DNA of 64,000 nt from Arenimonas maotaiensis (GTDB lineage Bacteria; Pseudomonadota; Gammaproteobacteria; Xanthomonadales; Xanthomonadaceae): assembly GCF_014638745.1 (NCBI RefSeq), contig NZ_BMFO01000002.1, positions 496,001 through 560,000 of the forward strand, written 5' to 3'. Shown here piece by piece: positions 23,016 to 34,506 of the stretch (position 1 is its first letter; the number at the start of each line of letters is the position of its first letter). The notes beneath the pieces were generated by a model. The model made no database searches. It saw nothing but the letters and a program-made list of their open reading frames with translations, and was not told the DNA's origin. The position numbers were made by a program, and so were the translations under genes.

Positions 23016-23687
23016 ATGCCACTCGTCCGTGCCGCCGTTCTCACCCTGCTGACCGGGCTTTGGCTCTGGAGCGGCTCGGTGTTCACGCCCTGGGCCGAGG
23101 ATCTCGATCCGCGGCTGTGGCTGTACGATCTGCGCTATTACGCCGGTTTCGGTCTGCTGTTCTGGGGCCTGGCCGAGCTCGCATTGCTGTTGCGGCGTGC
23201 GCGCCTCGGGCGTGAATCCCGCGTCCGCACCCTGGCCGGCCTGGCGTTGCTGTTGATGTCGGCGTTGCCGGCCTTGGGCGCGGCGTGGTTGGCACAGACC
23301 GAAGCCGGTTGGCGTTGGCGGGTACGTGCCAGTGCCGAGGCCTTGGCGCCGTTCGCGGCACCGGCGTATGCCGACCGCCGCCAGCGCGTCGGCTGGCTGC
23401 TGATTGACACCCAACGCATGCCCTGCGCCGGCCAAGCCTGGCTTTGGCTGGGGCGCCCGTTCGGCGGCGGTACCGGCACCAATACGGCCTTGGTGTACAG
23501 TCCGGATGCGGTGCCGAAATCGCCGCAGGCCGATGCCTTCGGCTTCCGCCCGGCCGCAGCCGGCTGGTGGTTGGCCTACCAGAACCCCGGCTCCTATTCC
23601 CCGGCGGTGGACGGTACAATGGCCTGCGTCGAGGGCCGGCGGCTGGCGTCGCATGCCGAAGGCCTCCGCTTCATCGATTCACCCTGA
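23016..23687 (+). CDS. Membrane protein of unknown function inside the fab cluster
   Basis: A 223-residue protein with about three predicted membrane segments in the first half (near residues 5-24, 43-61 and 72-92), then a soluble C-terminal half. That half includes WLLIDTQRMPCAGQAWLWLG and YQNPGSYSPAVDGTMACVEGRRL, with two cysteines but no motif I can name. It lies between acpP and fabF, which are normally adjacent. The codon pattern is GC-rich and like its neighbours, so recent transfer is not indicated. An alternative ATG in another frame at 22982 is not supported. Position suggests an envelope function; nothing more can be inferred. Confidence 0.75.
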   Translation: MPLVRAAVLTLLTGLWLWSGSVFTPWAEDLDPRLWLYDLRYYAGFGLLFWGLAELALLLRRARLGRESRVRTLAGLALLLMSALPALGAAWLAQTEAGWRWRVRASAEALAPFAAPAYADRRQRVGWLLIDTQRMPCAGQAWLWLGRPFGGGTGTNTALVYSPDAVPKSPQADAFGFRPAAAGWWLAYQNPGSYSPAVDGTMACVEGRRLASHAEGLRFIDSP

Positions 23688-23744
23688 GTGCGGCGCGCCG
23701 GCACCGCCCGCGCTTACCCCGTCAACGCTTCCGGAGTTTTGCAT

Positions 23745-24980
23745 ATGAAACGTCGTGTTGTAGTCACCGGTCTGGGCATCCTGTCGCCGCTCGGCAACGA
23801 CCTGGCCAGCAACTGGGACGCCGTGCTCAACGGCCGTTCCGGCATCGGTACCATCACCCATTTCGACGCCAGCGCGATGGCGACCCACATCGCCGGCGAA
23901 GTCCGCGACTTCGATCCCAAGGCCTGGTTCAGCCCGAAAGACGTGAAGAAGATGGACATCTTCATCCATTACGGCCTGGCCGCCTCGTTCATGGCGATGC
24001 AGGACGCCGGACTGGAGATCACCGAGGCCAACGCCGAGCGCGCCGGCGTGCTGGTCGGTTCCGGCATCGGCGGCATCCGCGGCATCGAGGAGACCGCGGT
24101 CGATTTGCATCTGGGCGGCCCGCGCAAGGTCTCGCCGTTCTACGTGCCGAGCACCATCATCAACATGATCTCCGGCCAGTTGTGCATCATGAAGGGCTTC
24201 AAGGGCCCGAACTTCTCGGCGGTCTCGGCCTGCGCCTCCAGCAACCACTCCATCGGCATGGCCATGCGCATGATCCAGTACGGCGACGCCGACATCATGG
24301 TCGCCGGCGGCGCCGAACACGGCTGCACGCCGACCGCGGTGGCCGGCTTCTGCGCCATGAAGGCGCTCTCCACCCGCAACGACGACCCGACCCGCGCCAG
24401 CCGGCCCTGGGACCGCGACCGCGACGGCTTCGTGCTCGGCGACGGCGCCGGTATCCTGGTGCTGGAGGAATACGAGCACGCCAGGGCCCGCGGCGCGCGC
24501 ATCTACTGCGAACTGGCCGGCTTCGGCGCCAGCTCCGACGCCTACCACATGACCGCGCCGAGCGACACCGGCGAAGGCCCGGCGCGCTGCATGACCATGG
24601 CGCTGAAGGACGCCGGCATCAACCCCGACCAGGTCGATTACCTGAACGCGCACGGTACCTCGACGCCGTTGGGCGATCTGGCCGAAACCAACGCCATGAA
24701 GCTGGCGTTGGGCGACCACGCCTACAAGACCCTGGTCAGCTCGACCAAGTCGATGACCGGCCATCTGCTCGGCGCCGCCGGCGGCGTGGAAGCGGTGCTG
24801 TCGATCTTGGCCATGCAGCACGGCATCGTGCCGCCGACCATCAACCTCGACAACCCGAGCGAAGGCTGCGACCTGGACTACGTGCCGAACGTGCCGCGCG
24901 AGAAGAAACTCGATGTGGTGATGTCCAACGGCTTCGGCTTCGGCGGCACCAACGGAACCCTGGTGTTCCGCAAGATCTGA
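23745..24980 (+). CDS. fabF: Beta-ketoacyl-ACP synthase II
   Basis: Elongating condensing enzyme of fatty acid synthesis. The 411-residue protein has the Cys-His-His triad: Cys163 in SACASSNHS, His303 in [11 protein letters not shown] and His340 in [10 protein letters not shown]. The C-terminal [16 protein letters not shown] is characteristic. ATG 23745 gives [19 protein letters not shown], the family N-terminus, with CCGGAG upstream as Shine-Dalgarno. It follows the unknown membrane gene by 57 bp and precedes pabB by 8 bp. Confidence 0.97.
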   Translation: MKRRVVVTGLGILSPLGNDLASNWDAVLNGRSGIGTITHFDASAMATHIAGEVRDFDPKAWFSPKDVKKMDIFIHYGLAASFMAMQDAGLEITEANAERAGVLVGSGIGGIRGIEETAVDLHLGGPRKVSPFYVPSTIINMISGQLCIMKGFKGPNFSAVSACASSNHSIGMAMRMIQYGDADIMVAGGAEHGCTPTAVAGFCAMKALSTRNDDPTRASRPWDRDRDGFVLGDGAGILVLEEYEHARARGARIYCELAGFGASSDAYHMTAPSDTGEGPARCMTMALKDAGINPDQVDYLNAHGTSTPLGDLAETNAMKLALGDHAYKTLVSSTKSMTGHLLGAAGGVEAVLSILAMQHGIVPPTINLDNPSEGCDLDYVPNVPREKKLDVVMSNGFGFGGTNGTLVFRKI

Positions 24981-24988
24981 GCGCCGCG

Positions 24989-26338
24989 GTGCCGTTGATC
25001 CAGCGTCCCGTCGACGGTCCGATCGATCTGCCCGCCCTGCAGCGCCGCGATCCGCGGCGCTTTCCACTGCTGCTGCAGAGCGTGGCCGGCGGCAACGCGC
25101 TGTCGCGCTGGGACATCCTGTTCATCGCCGACGGCACGGGCCTGCTATTGCGCGGGGGCGAGACCCGCACCCTGGACGGCGCGCGCGTGGATATGCCGTT
25201 CCTGGCCGCATTCGATGCCGCGTTCGACGCCGCCCGCGGCGAGGCGTCGGACGAACTGCCGTTCTCCGGCGGCTGGGCCCTGTATCTGGGTTATGAGGCG
25301 GCGGCGCAGATCGAGCCCTCGTTGCATCTGCCGGCTTTCGATGGGCCCTTGCCCGATGCGCTGGCGCTGCGCTGTCCGACCGCATTGTTGTTCGACAAAC
25401 ACCGGAACCGCACCATCGCCATGGCCGAGCCCGGCCATGAGGCGCTGTTGGACGAGGCCTTGAGTCTGTTGGCGGCCGACGACAGCCTGCCGCCGCTACC
25501 GGCATGGCCGGAGCAGGGCGTCTGCCGCGAGGACGATCCGGCGCGCTTCACCGGCGCCGTGCGCCGCATCCTGGATTACCTGAAAGCCGGCGACGTGTTC
25601 CAGGTCAACGTCTCGCGCGCCTGGACCGGCCGTTATCCCGGCGCCGATCCGCACACGCTGTACGAGCGCCTGTGCCGCCTGAACCCGGCGCCGTTCGCCG
25701 GTCTGCTGCGCTTCGACGACTGGTCGCTGCTCAGCTCCTCGCCGGAGCGCCTGGTCTCGGTGCGCGGCGACGCCGTGCAGACCCGGCCGATCGCCGGCAC
25801 CCGGCCGCGCCTGCCGGGCGACGACGAGCCCGCGCGCATCCGCGAGCTGGTCGGGCATCCCAAGGAGCGCGCCGAACACGTGATGCTGATCGACCTGGAG
25901 CGCAACGACCTGTCGCGGGTGTGCCGGCCCGGCTCGGTGCGCGTCGACGAATTGATGGCAGTCGAATCCTACGCGCATGTGCACCATATCGTGTCGAACG
26001 TCAGCGGCCGGCTTAGGCCGCAGGCCACGCCGGGCCAGATCATCGCCGCGGTGTTCCCCGGCGGCACCATCACCGGCTGCCCGAAGGTGCGTTGCATGGA
26101 AATCATCGCCGAACTCGAAGGCGGCGGCCGCGGCCCGTACACCGGCGCGCTGGGTTACGTGAACCGCAACGGCGACATGGACCTCAACATCCTGATCCGT
26201 AGCCTGTGGTTGCAGGGCGACACCCTGCAGCTGCGTGCCGGCGCCGGCATCGTGTTCGATTCCGAACCGGCGCACGAACTGCAGGAAACGCGCGCCAAGG
26301 CCCGCGGGCTGTTGCGCGCCTTGGGCGCGGCCGAATGA
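24989..26338 (+). CDS. pabB: Aminodeoxychorismate synthase component I
   Basis: Converts chorismate to 4-amino-4-deoxychorismate for folate synthesis, using ammonia delivered by PabA. The 449-residue protein (GTG start 8 bp after fabF) has an N-terminal FPLLLQSVAGG segment and the chorismate-binding domain with YLKAGDVFQVNVSRAW, LVSVRGDAVQTRP, HVMLIDLERNDLSRV and FPGGTITGCPKVRCMEII. The segment that reads PIKGT in E. coli PabB (Lys274) is PIAGT here, the form more usual in anthranilate synthase TrpE. Neighbours pabC and mltG support PabB. PabA is not in this window. Confidence 0.9.
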   Translation: MPLIQRPVDGPIDLPALQRRDPRRFPLLLQSVAGGNALSRWDILFIADGTGLLLRGGETRTLDGARVDMPFLAAFDAAFDAARGEASDELPFSGGWALYLGYEAAAQIEPSLHLPAFDGPLPDALALRCPTALLFDKHRNRTIAMAEPGHEALLDEALSLLAADDSLPPLPAWPEQGVCREDDPARFTGAVRRILDYLKAGDVFQVNVSRAWTGRYPGADPHTLYERLCRLNPAPFAGLLRFDDWSLLSSSPERLVSVRGDAVQTRPIAGTRPRLPGDDEPARIRELVGHPKERAEHVMLIDLERNDLSRVCRPGSVRVDELMAVESYAHVHHIVSNVSGRLRPQATPGQIIAAVFPGGTITGCPKVRCMEIIAELEGGGRGPYTGALGYVNRNGDMDLNILIRSLWLQGDTLQLRAGAGIVFDSEPAHELQETRAKARGLLRALGAAE

Positions 26339-27141
26339 ACGTGCGCGTATTCCGCGGCGAACAGCCCGTGCCGGCGCTGTCGCCGGCCGACCGCGGCCTG
26401 GCCTATGGCGACGGGCTGTTCGAGACGCTGCTGGCGGTCGATGGCGACATCCCCTGGTGGCATGCGCACTGGCGGCGGCTTTCCACCGGCGCCGCGCGTC
26501 TGGGCATCACGCCGCCCGACGAAGCGTTCCTGCGTTCGGCGGCTGACGATCTGCTGGGGCAGGGCCGGCAGGTGTTGAAACTGATCCTGACCCGCGGCGA
26601 ATCCGGCCGCGGCTATCTGCCGGCTGACGGCCCGCCGACCAGCATTTTGAGCGTGCATCCGGCACCCGCCGCCGAGGAAGCGCCGCTGGCCTTGCATTGG
26701 TGCGAAACGCCTGTGGCGCGGCAACCGGCTTTGGCCGGCCTGAAGCACCTGAATCGGCTGGAAAACGTGCTGGCACGCGCCGAATGCGAACGCGTCGGCC
26801 GAGCCGAAGGCCTGATGTGCGATGAACAGGGCTATGTGCGTTGCGCCACCGCCGCCAACGTGTTCGCGCTGATCGATAGCGTCTGGCATACGCCGGATGC
26901 CGCCTTGGGCGGCGTGGCCGGTGTGGCGCGCGCGCAGTTGCTGGCCTTGGAGCCGGGCATCCGCGTGGCCGAGCTGAGCCGTTTGATGCTGGAAAACGCC
27001 GAGGCGGTTTTTCTGAGCAATGCCGTTCGCGGTATGATGGCGGTCGACCGAATCGGAGAAACCGCGTTCGCCCGAAGTGCCGCCTTCGACACGCTGAAAC
27101 AGCGTTTCCTGGCCACGTATCCGGCGTTCGCCCGCGACTGA
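26335..27141 (+). CDS. pabC: 4-amino-4-deoxychorismate lyase
   Basis: PLP enzyme that releases pyruvate from aminodeoxychorismate to give p-aminobenzoate. The 268-residue fold-type IV protein has DRGLAYGDGLFETLLAVDG near the N-terminus, the PLP lysine Lys137 in LAGLKHLNRLENVL, and C-terminal FLSNAVRGMMAVDRIG. ATG 26335 overlaps the pabB stop (ATGA). The coupled pabB-pabC pair followed by mltG-tmk-holB is conserved across Gammaproteobacteria. Confidence 0.95.
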   Translation: MNVRVFRGEQPVPALSPADRGLAYGDGLFETLLAVDGDIPWWHAHWRRLSTGAARLGITPPDEAFLRSAADDLLGQGRQVLKLILTRGESGRGYLPADGPPTSILSVHPAPAAEEAPLALHWCETPVARQPALAGLKHLNRLENVLARAECERVGRAEGLMCDEQGYVRCATAANVFALIDSVWHTPDAALGGVAGVARAQLLALEPGIRVAELSRLMLENAEAVFLSNAVRGMMAVDRIGETAFARSAAFDTLKQRFLATYPAFARD

Positions 27142-27144
27142 CCC

Positions 27145-28161
27145 ATGGCCAAATCCTCTTCCTGGCGCACCCGTTTCCTGTTGCTTGCCATGCTCGCCGC
27201 CTTGGCGGGCCTGTTGGCGTATCTGCATCTGGCCGATTTCGCCGACCGGCCGCTGAGCGTTTCGCCCGCGCCGGCGGCGCTGACCGTGGCGCCCGGCGAT
27301 GGATTGAACAAAGTACTGCCCAAGCTGCGCGCCGCCGGCATCCGCGGCGGCATGGATTGGCAGTGGCAGCTGTTGGCCCGGCGCATGGGCATGGCCGGGC
27401 GCATCCATGTCGGCGATTACGAGATCGCTGACGGCAGCACGCCGGCGGCGATCCTGCGCAAGCTGGCCAGCGGCGATACCGTGCGCATCCGCTACACGCT
27501 GGTCGAAGGCCGCGCGTTCCGGCAGGTGCGGGCGGAATTGGCCGGCATCCCGGGCCTGCAGAACGACTTGGCCGATAAGCGCGATGACGAGATCATGGCG
27601 CTGTTGGGCCGCGCCGGCGTGCACCCCGAAGGCCGCTTCCTGCCGGATACCTACTTCGTGCCGAAATCCGGCAACGCCAGCGACCTGCTGCGGCAGGCCG
27701 CGGCCGCGATGGACGCCGCGTTGGCCGAGGCCTGGCAGCAGCGCGATCCGGCCGCGCCGTTGAAATCGCCGGACGAGCTGCTGATCCTGGCCTCGATCGT
27801 GGAGAAGGAAACCGGTGCCGCGCACGAACGGCCGCAGATCGCCGGCGTATTCGCGCGCCGCCTGCGCCTAGGCATGCGCCTGCAGACCGATCCGAGCGTG
27901 ATCTACGGCATCGGCGAACGCTACGACGGCGACATCCGCACCCGCGATCTGCGTACCGACACGCCGTACAACACCTACACCCGGGCCGGCCTGCCGCCGA
28001 CGCCGATCGCCATGCCGGGCCGCGCCGCCCTGCAGGCCGCGGCGCGCCCGGCGCCCGGCGACACCCTGTATTTCGTGGCCACCGGCAACGGCGAGCACGT
28101 GTTCAGCGCGACCTACGCCGAGCACAAGAAAGCCGTGGCCACCTACCAACTGAAGCGATGA
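27145..28161 (+). CDS. mltG: Endolytic murein transglycosylase
   Basis: Inner-membrane enzyme that cleaves nascent glycan strands and is thought to set their length. The 338-residue protein has one N-terminal membrane anchor (residues 10-28), a LysM-like segment (LTVAPGDGLNKVLPKLRAAGI), and the YceG catalytic domain with Glu220 in SIVEKETG, FARRLRLGMRLQTDPSVIYG and NTYTRAGLPPTPIAMPG. E. coli MltG uses the equivalent Glu218. It lies 3 bp after pabC and 1 bp before tmk. Confidence 0.96.
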   Translation: MAKSSSWRTRFLLLAMLAALAGLLAYLHLADFADRPLSVSPAPAALTVAPGDGLNKVLPKLRAAGIRGGMDWQWQLLARRMGMAGRIHVGDYEIADGSTPAAILRKLASGDTVRIRYTLVEGRAFRQVRAELAGIPGLQNDLADKRDDEIMALLGRAGVHPEGRFLPDTYFVPKSGNASDLLRQAAAAMDAALAEAWQQRDPAAPLKSPDELLILASIVEKETGAAHERPQIAGVFARRLRLGMRLQTDPSVIYGIGERYDGDIRTRDLRTDTPYNTYTRAGLPPTPIAMPGRAALQAAARPAPGDTLYFVATGNGEHVFSATYAEHKKAVATYQLKR

Positions 28162-28162
28162 C

Positions 28163-28792
28163 ATGGACGTGAAACGCGGCATATTGATCAGCATCGAGGG
28201 CGGCGAAGGCGCCGGCAAGAGCACCGTGCTCGGCGCCGTGCGCGATTACCTGCTCGGCCTCGGCCATGCCGTCACCGTCACCCGCGAGCCCGGCGGCACC
28301 GAGGTCGGTGAACGCATCCGCGCCCTGCTGTTGGCGCCGGATCACGCCATCGTGCCGGAAGCCGAGCTTTTGCTGATGTTCGCCTCGCGCGCGCAGCTGG
28401 TGAAGGAACTGGTCGAACTGGCCTTGGCGCGCGGCGAGACCGTGCTCGCCGACCGCTTCACCGACGCCAGCTACGCCTACCAAGGCGGCGGCCGCGGCAT
28501 CGCGGTCGAACACATCCGCGAGCTGGAACGCCGTTTCGTCGGCGTGCAGCCCGACCTCACGCTGCTGTTGGACGTCGGCGTCGAACAGGGCATGGCCCGC
28601 GCCCACGGCCGCGGCCAGGCGCTGGACCGCATCGAACGCGAGCGCGGCGAGTTCTTCCACCGCGTGCGCGACGCCTATCTGGCGCGCGCGCGCGCCGAGC
28701 CGGAACGCATCGCGCTGATCGACGCCTCGCAGAGCGCCGACGACGTGGTGCGCCAGGTGCTGGCGGTGTTGGCCGGGCGCGTACCGCGATGA
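28163..28792 (+). CDS. tmk: Thymidylate kinase
   Basis: Phosphorylates dTMP to dTDP in the cytoplasm. The 209-residue protein has the P-loop GGEGAGKST (residues 13-21), the DR motif in VLADRFTDASYAYQGGGRG, and a central LID region containing an arginine-rich stretch RAHGRGQALDRIERE. Length and motifs are normal. The stop overlaps the holB ATG (ATGA). Gene order mltG-tmk-holB-pilZ is that of pseudomonads and xanthomonads. Confidence 0.97.
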   Translation: MDVKRGILISIEGGEGAGKSTVLGAVRDYLLGLGHAVTVTREPGGTEVGERIRALLLAPDHAIVPEAELLLMFASRAQLVKELVELALARGETVLADRFTDASYAYQGGGRGIAVEHIRELERRFVGVQPDLTLLLDVGVEQGMARAHGRGQALDRIERERGEFFHRVRDAYLARARAEPERIALIDASQSADDVVRQVLAVLAGRVPR

Positions 28793-29757
28793 CGCTGGCG
28801 CCCTGGCTGCAGCCCGCGTACGGTCAGGCGGTGAACGCCTTTCTGGCCGGCCGTTTGGGCCACGCGCAATTGCTGCAGGGCCCGGAGCGGCTCGGCAAGC
28901 TCGATCTGGCGCAGGCCTTGGCCGCTCGTCTGCTGTGCCAACGCGGCGACGCCGCCTTGCCGGCCTGCGGTGCGTGCACCGGCTGCCGGCGTTTGGCGCA
29001 GGGCAGTCATGGCGATTTCCGCCAGATCGGCATCGAACTCAACGAGAAGACCGGCAAGCTGAAGACCGCCATCGGCGTCGACCAGATCCGCGACATGTCG
29101 GAATGGCTGACGCTGACCGCGCAGCTGGGCGGGCCGCGCGTGGTGCTGATCGAAACCGCGCACCGGCTGAACCCGCAGGCCGCCAACGCCTTGCTGAAGA
29201 CGCTGGAAGAGCCGATGCCGGGGCGTTACCTGATCCTGGTCACCGACCAGCCGAAGGCTCTGCCGGCCACCATCCGCAGCCGTTGTCAGCGTCTGGAGAT
29301 CGGCCTGCCGGCGCGCAATGAGGCCTTGGCCTGGCTGGCGACGCAGGGCATCCGCGGCGAGCACGCCGCGCAGCTGCTGGCGCTGGCCGGCGGCAATCCC
29401 GGCCTGGCCGCGGACTGGGGCGAGGCCGGCTTGGCGCTGTATCAATCGGTGCGCGACGATCTGGCCGCCTGCGTCAAGAACCAGGCCGGCGTCAGCGAAA
29501 CGGTGCGCCGCTGGCTGGACGATGCCGACGCCGAGCGCCGGCTGCTGTTCGCCGCGCAGGTCGCCTATGGCCTGGGCCGGACCTGGGCGCTGGCCGCCGC
29601 GCCGTCGCCGAAGACGCCGCTGGCCATGGGCCGCCTGCAGGAATGGATTGATGGCCTGAACCGTTTACGGTTAAGCTTAAGCCAACCCCTGCGCCATGAT
29701 CTCAGCCTTGCCGGGCTTTTGGTCGAATGGCGCCAGCTGCTGCAGGACTCCCGTTAG
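28789..29757 (+). CDS. holB: DNA polymerase III delta-prime subunit
   Basis: Stator subunit of the clamp loader. The 322-residue protein resembles the DnaX AAA+ module but has a degenerate P-loop ([11 protein letters not shown]), as expected for non-hydrolysing delta-prime. A zinc site of four cysteines (Cys50, Cys60, Cys63, Cys66) lies in [11 protein letters not shown], and the [15 protein letters not shown] and TIRSRCQRL (sensor 1/SRC) motifs are intact. The C-terminal helical domain is of normal length. It is coupled to tmk upstream and pilZ follows by 9 bp. Confidence 0.94.
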   Translation: MTLAPWLQPAYGQAVNAFLAGRLGHAQLLQGPERLGKLDLAQALAARLLCQRGDAALPACGACTGCRRLAQGSHGDFRQIGIELNEKTGKLKTAIGVDQIRDMSEWLTLTAQLGGPRVVLIETAHRLNPQAANALLKTLEEPMPGRYLILVTDQPKALPATIRSRCQRLEIGLPARNEALAWLATQGIRGEHAAQLLALAGGNPGLAADWGEAGLALYQSVRDDLAACVKNQAGVSETVRRWLDDADAERRLLFAAQVAYGLGRTWALAAAPSPKTPLAMGRLQEWIDGLNRLRLSLSQPLRHDLSLAGLLVEWRQLLQDSR

Positions 29758-29766
29758 GAAACCGCC

Positions 29767-30120
29767 ATGGCCACACCCTCCGCCAAACAAGGCCTGCTGT
29801 CCCTCCAGATCAAGGACAAGCGCGAGCTGTACAGCGCCTACATGCCGTACGTGAAGGGCGGCGCCATCTTCGTGCCGACGCCCAAGCGCTACCACTTGGG
29901 CGACGAAGTGTTCCTGATGGTCAGCTTCCTGGAGGACAAATCGCGCCTGCCGGTGGTCGGCAAGGTGGTCTGGGTCTCGCCGATGGGCCAGATGGGCGGC
30001 CGCCGCCCGGGCGTGGGCGTGCAGCTCAGCGACGCGGCGGAGAACAACGAGATCCGCCACAAGATCGAAACCCTGCTGGCCGGCATGCTGGATTCCGACA
30101 ATCCGACGCACACGATGTAA
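29767..30120 (+). CDS. pilZ: Type IV pilus assembly protein PilZ
   Basis: A 117-residue single-domain PilZ protein required for type IV pilus biogenesis in pseudomonads and xanthomonads, where it contacts the ATPase PilB and the regulator FimX. Features are [44 protein letters not shown], and the [10 protein letters not shown] segment. The RxxxR and D/NxSxxG motifs needed for c-di-GMP binding are absent, as in the canonical PilZ, so it is probably an adaptor and not a c-di-GMP receptor. Located after holB as in relatives. Confidence 0.93.
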   Translation: MATPSAKQGLLSLQIKDKRELYSAYMPYVKGGAIFVPTPKRYHLGDEVFLMVSFLEDKSRLPVVGKVVWVSPMGQMGGRRPGVGVQLSDAAENNEIRHKIETLLAGMLDSDNPTHTM

Positions 30121-30137
30121 GCCCGCGCGATGACGGG

Positions 30138-30914
30138 ATGAACATGCGTTACGCGATGGCCCTCGAATACGACGGCAGCCCGTTCATGGGCTGGCAGAAG
30201 CACCACACCGGCGCCACGGTGCAGGGCGAGGTCGAACGCGCGGTCTCGTTCGTGGCCGACGCGCCGACCGAGGTGGTCTGCTCCGGCCGCACCGACGCCC
30301 GCGTCTCGGCGCGTTGCCAGCTGGTGCATTTCGACAGCGGGGCCCGGCGCGACCCGCGCGCCTGGCTGCTGGGCACCAATACGCAGCTGCCCGACGCCAT
30401 CCGTGCGCTGTGGGTGCAGCCGGTGGCCGACGATTTCCACGCCCGCTACAGCGCGCGCGCGCGCCGCTACCGCTACAGCCTGCTGATCCGGCCGGTGAAA
30501 CCGGCGATCAACCGCCAGTTCCTGAGCTGGAGCCGTGAGGAGTTGGACGCCGCGCGCATGCACGAAGCGGCGCAGCACATCCTCGGCGAACAGGACTTCA
30601 GCGCCTTCCGCACCGTGCACTGCCAGGCCAAGCACCCGAACCGCAACCTGCACCGGCTCGATGTGAGCCGCGCGGGCGACACCATCTATTTCGACGTGCA
30701 GGCCAACGCCTTCCTGCACCACATGGTGCGCAACCTGGTCGGCAGCCTGATGCTGATCGGCAAAGGCGAACGGCCGGTGGAGTGGATGAAGACCCTGCTC
30801 GACGGCCGCGACCGCACCGTGGCCGGCCCGACCGCGCCGGCCGAAGGCCTGATGTTCCTCGGCGCGTTGTATCCACCGGAATGGGGTCTGCCGGCGGAAG
30901 TGACCCTGCCGTGA
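30138..30914 (+). CDS. truA: tRNA pseudouridine synthase A
   Basis: Modifies U38-U40 in the anticodon stem-loop of many tRNAs. The 258-residue protein begins [20 protein letters not shown] and has the catalytic Asp53 in [11 protein letters not shown]. Later blocks [20 protein letters not shown]-type [14 protein letters not shown] and the C-terminal [14 protein letters not shown] are conserved. Start 30138 is used; ATG 30144 two codons later is equally close to the family N-terminus. It overlaps trpF by four bases (GTGA), a coupling also common in Pseudomonas. Confidence 0.96.
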   Translation: MNMRYAMALEYDGSPFMGWQKHHTGATVQGEVERAVSFVADAPTEVVCSGRTDARVSARCQLVHFDSGARRDPRAWLLGTNTQLPDAIRALWVQPVADDFHARYSARARRYRYSLLIRPVKPAINRQFLSWSREELDAARMHEAAQHILGEQDFSAFRTVHCQAKHPNRNLHRLDVSRAGDTIYFDVQANAFLHHMVRNLVGSLMLIGKGERPVEWMKTLLDGRDRTVAGPTAPAEGLMFLGALYPPEWGLPAEVTLP

Positions 30915-31534
30915 GCGTGCGCATCAAGTTCTGCGGCTTCACCCGTGCTGCCGACGCCGCGCTCGCCGCCGCGCTCGGCGTGCACGCCATCGGCGTGGTG
31001 CATGTGCCGGGCAGCAAGCGCCATGTGCCGCTGGACGCCATGCCGGCGATCCGTGCCGCAGTGCCCGCGCACATCGATCTGGTGGCCTTGTTCGTGAATC
31101 CCGATGCCGATACCGTACGCGCGGTGATGGCTGCGCTGCAACCGAGCCTGCTGCAGTTCCACGGCGATGAGGCCGATGCGTTCTGCACGCAGTTCGGCAT
31201 GCCGTTCATCAAGGCGATGGCGATGGGTGAGGGTGCCGGCGATATCGGCCTGCGCCAGAAGGATTATCCCAGCGCGCAAGCCTTCGTGCTCGATGGCCAC
31301 GTGCCCGGCCAGTTGGGCGGGCAGGGCGAACGCTTCGCCTGGGCCGGGCTGCCGATACTGGATAAACCGATTTACCTGGCCGGCGGCCTTCATGCCGGCA
31401 ATGTGGCCGAAGCCATCCGGACCGTGACGCCGTTCGCAGTCGACGCGTCCAGCGGCATCGAGTCGGCGCCGGGCGTCAAAGATGCGGACAAAATGCGTGA
31501 TTTCATCCGCGCTGCACGCGCGGATGGCCGATAA
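30911..31534 (+). CDS. trpF: Phosphoribosylanthranilate isomerase
   Basis: Third step of the common tryptophan pathway: Amadori rearrangement of phosphoribosylanthranilate. The 207-residue TIM-barrel protein has the catalytic Cys8 in RIKFCGFTR and Asp128 in [18 protein letters not shown], and the phosphate-binding [13 protein letters not shown]. The start is GTG overlapping the truA stop. It is a monofunctional TrpF, separate from TrpC, which is not present here. It heads trpF-trpB-trpA. Confidence 0.96.
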   Translation: MSVRIKFCGFTRAADAALAAALGVHAIGVVHVPGSKRHVPLDAMPAIRAAVPAHIDLVALFVNPDADTVRAVMAALQPSLLQFHGDEADAFCTQFGMPFIKAMAMGEGAGDIGLRQKDYPSAQAFVLDGHVPGQLGGQGERFAWAGLPILDKPIYLAGGLHAGNVAEAIRTVTPFAVDASSGIESAPGVKDADKMRDFIRAARADGR

Positions 31535-31544
31535 TGGAAAACCT

Positions 31545-32764
<1,220 letters not shown>

Positions 32765-32768
<4 letters not shown>

Positions 32769-33577
32769 GCGCCGTCTCGCGCCTCGACCGCCGGTTGGCG
32801 GAACTGGCCGGCCGTGGCCGCAAGGCTCTGGTGCCGTTCATCACCGCCGGCGATCCGGGCTTGGACGCCACCGTGCCGGTGATGCACGCGCTGGTGGCGG
32901 CCGGCGCCGACATCATCGAACTCGGCGTGCCGTTCTCCGATCCGATGGCCGACGGCGTGGTGATCCAGAAGAGTTCCGAACGCGCGCTGGCGCGCGGCCT
33001 GAACACGCCGGGCCTGTTCGCCATGGTGGCCGAGTTCCGCCAGCGCGACGCCGACACGCCGGTGGTGCTGATGGGCTACCTGAATCCGATCGAGCGCCGC
33101 GGCTGGGAATGGTACGCCGCGCAGGCGGCGCAGGCCGGCGTCGACGCGCTGCTGATCGTCGATCTGCCGCCGGAAGAAGCCGGCGATGCGCGCGTCGTGC
33201 TCAACCGCCACGGCCTGCAGCTGATCGCCCTGTTGGCGCCGACCACCGACGGCGCGCGCCTGCGGGAAGCCTGCGCGCAGGCCCAAGGCTACCTGTACTA
33301 CGTGTCGATGGCGGGCGTGACCGGCACCGGTCTGCAGCACGCCGACGACCTGCGCCAGCGCGTCGAGTCGATCCGCGCCGCCGCCGGCGTGCCGGTGCTG
33401 GTCGGTTTCGGCATCAAGGACGCCGCCACCGCCCGCGCCTGCGCCGCCTTCGCCGACGGCGTCATTGTCGGCAGTGCTTTGGTGTCGGTGCTGGCCGAAT
33501 GCGAGGGACCGGACGCCGCCGCTGCGGCCGCCCGGGCGTTCCTGGCACCGTTGCGCGAGGCCGTCGATCCGGCCTGA
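32765..33577 (+). CDS. trpA: Tryptophan synthase alpha subunit
   Basis: Cleaves indole-3-glycerol phosphate to indole, which is channelled to TrpB. The 270-residue TIM-barrel protein has Glu52 and Asp63 in [15 protein letters not shown], the equivalents of E. coli Glu49 and Asp60. [13 protein letters not shown] and [13 protein letters not shown], which bind the substrate phosphate, are also present. GTG start inside the trpB stop. The next gene, accD, begins 51 bp downstream behind a possible TAAACT -10, so the trp unit may end here or read through. Confidence 0.97.
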
Positions 33578-33628
33578 GCCCGCCGGTTTGCGATAAACTG
33601 TGCCCTTGGACCCATTCCAGGTGACACG

Positions 33629-34504
<876 letters not shown>

Positions 34505-34506
34505 GC

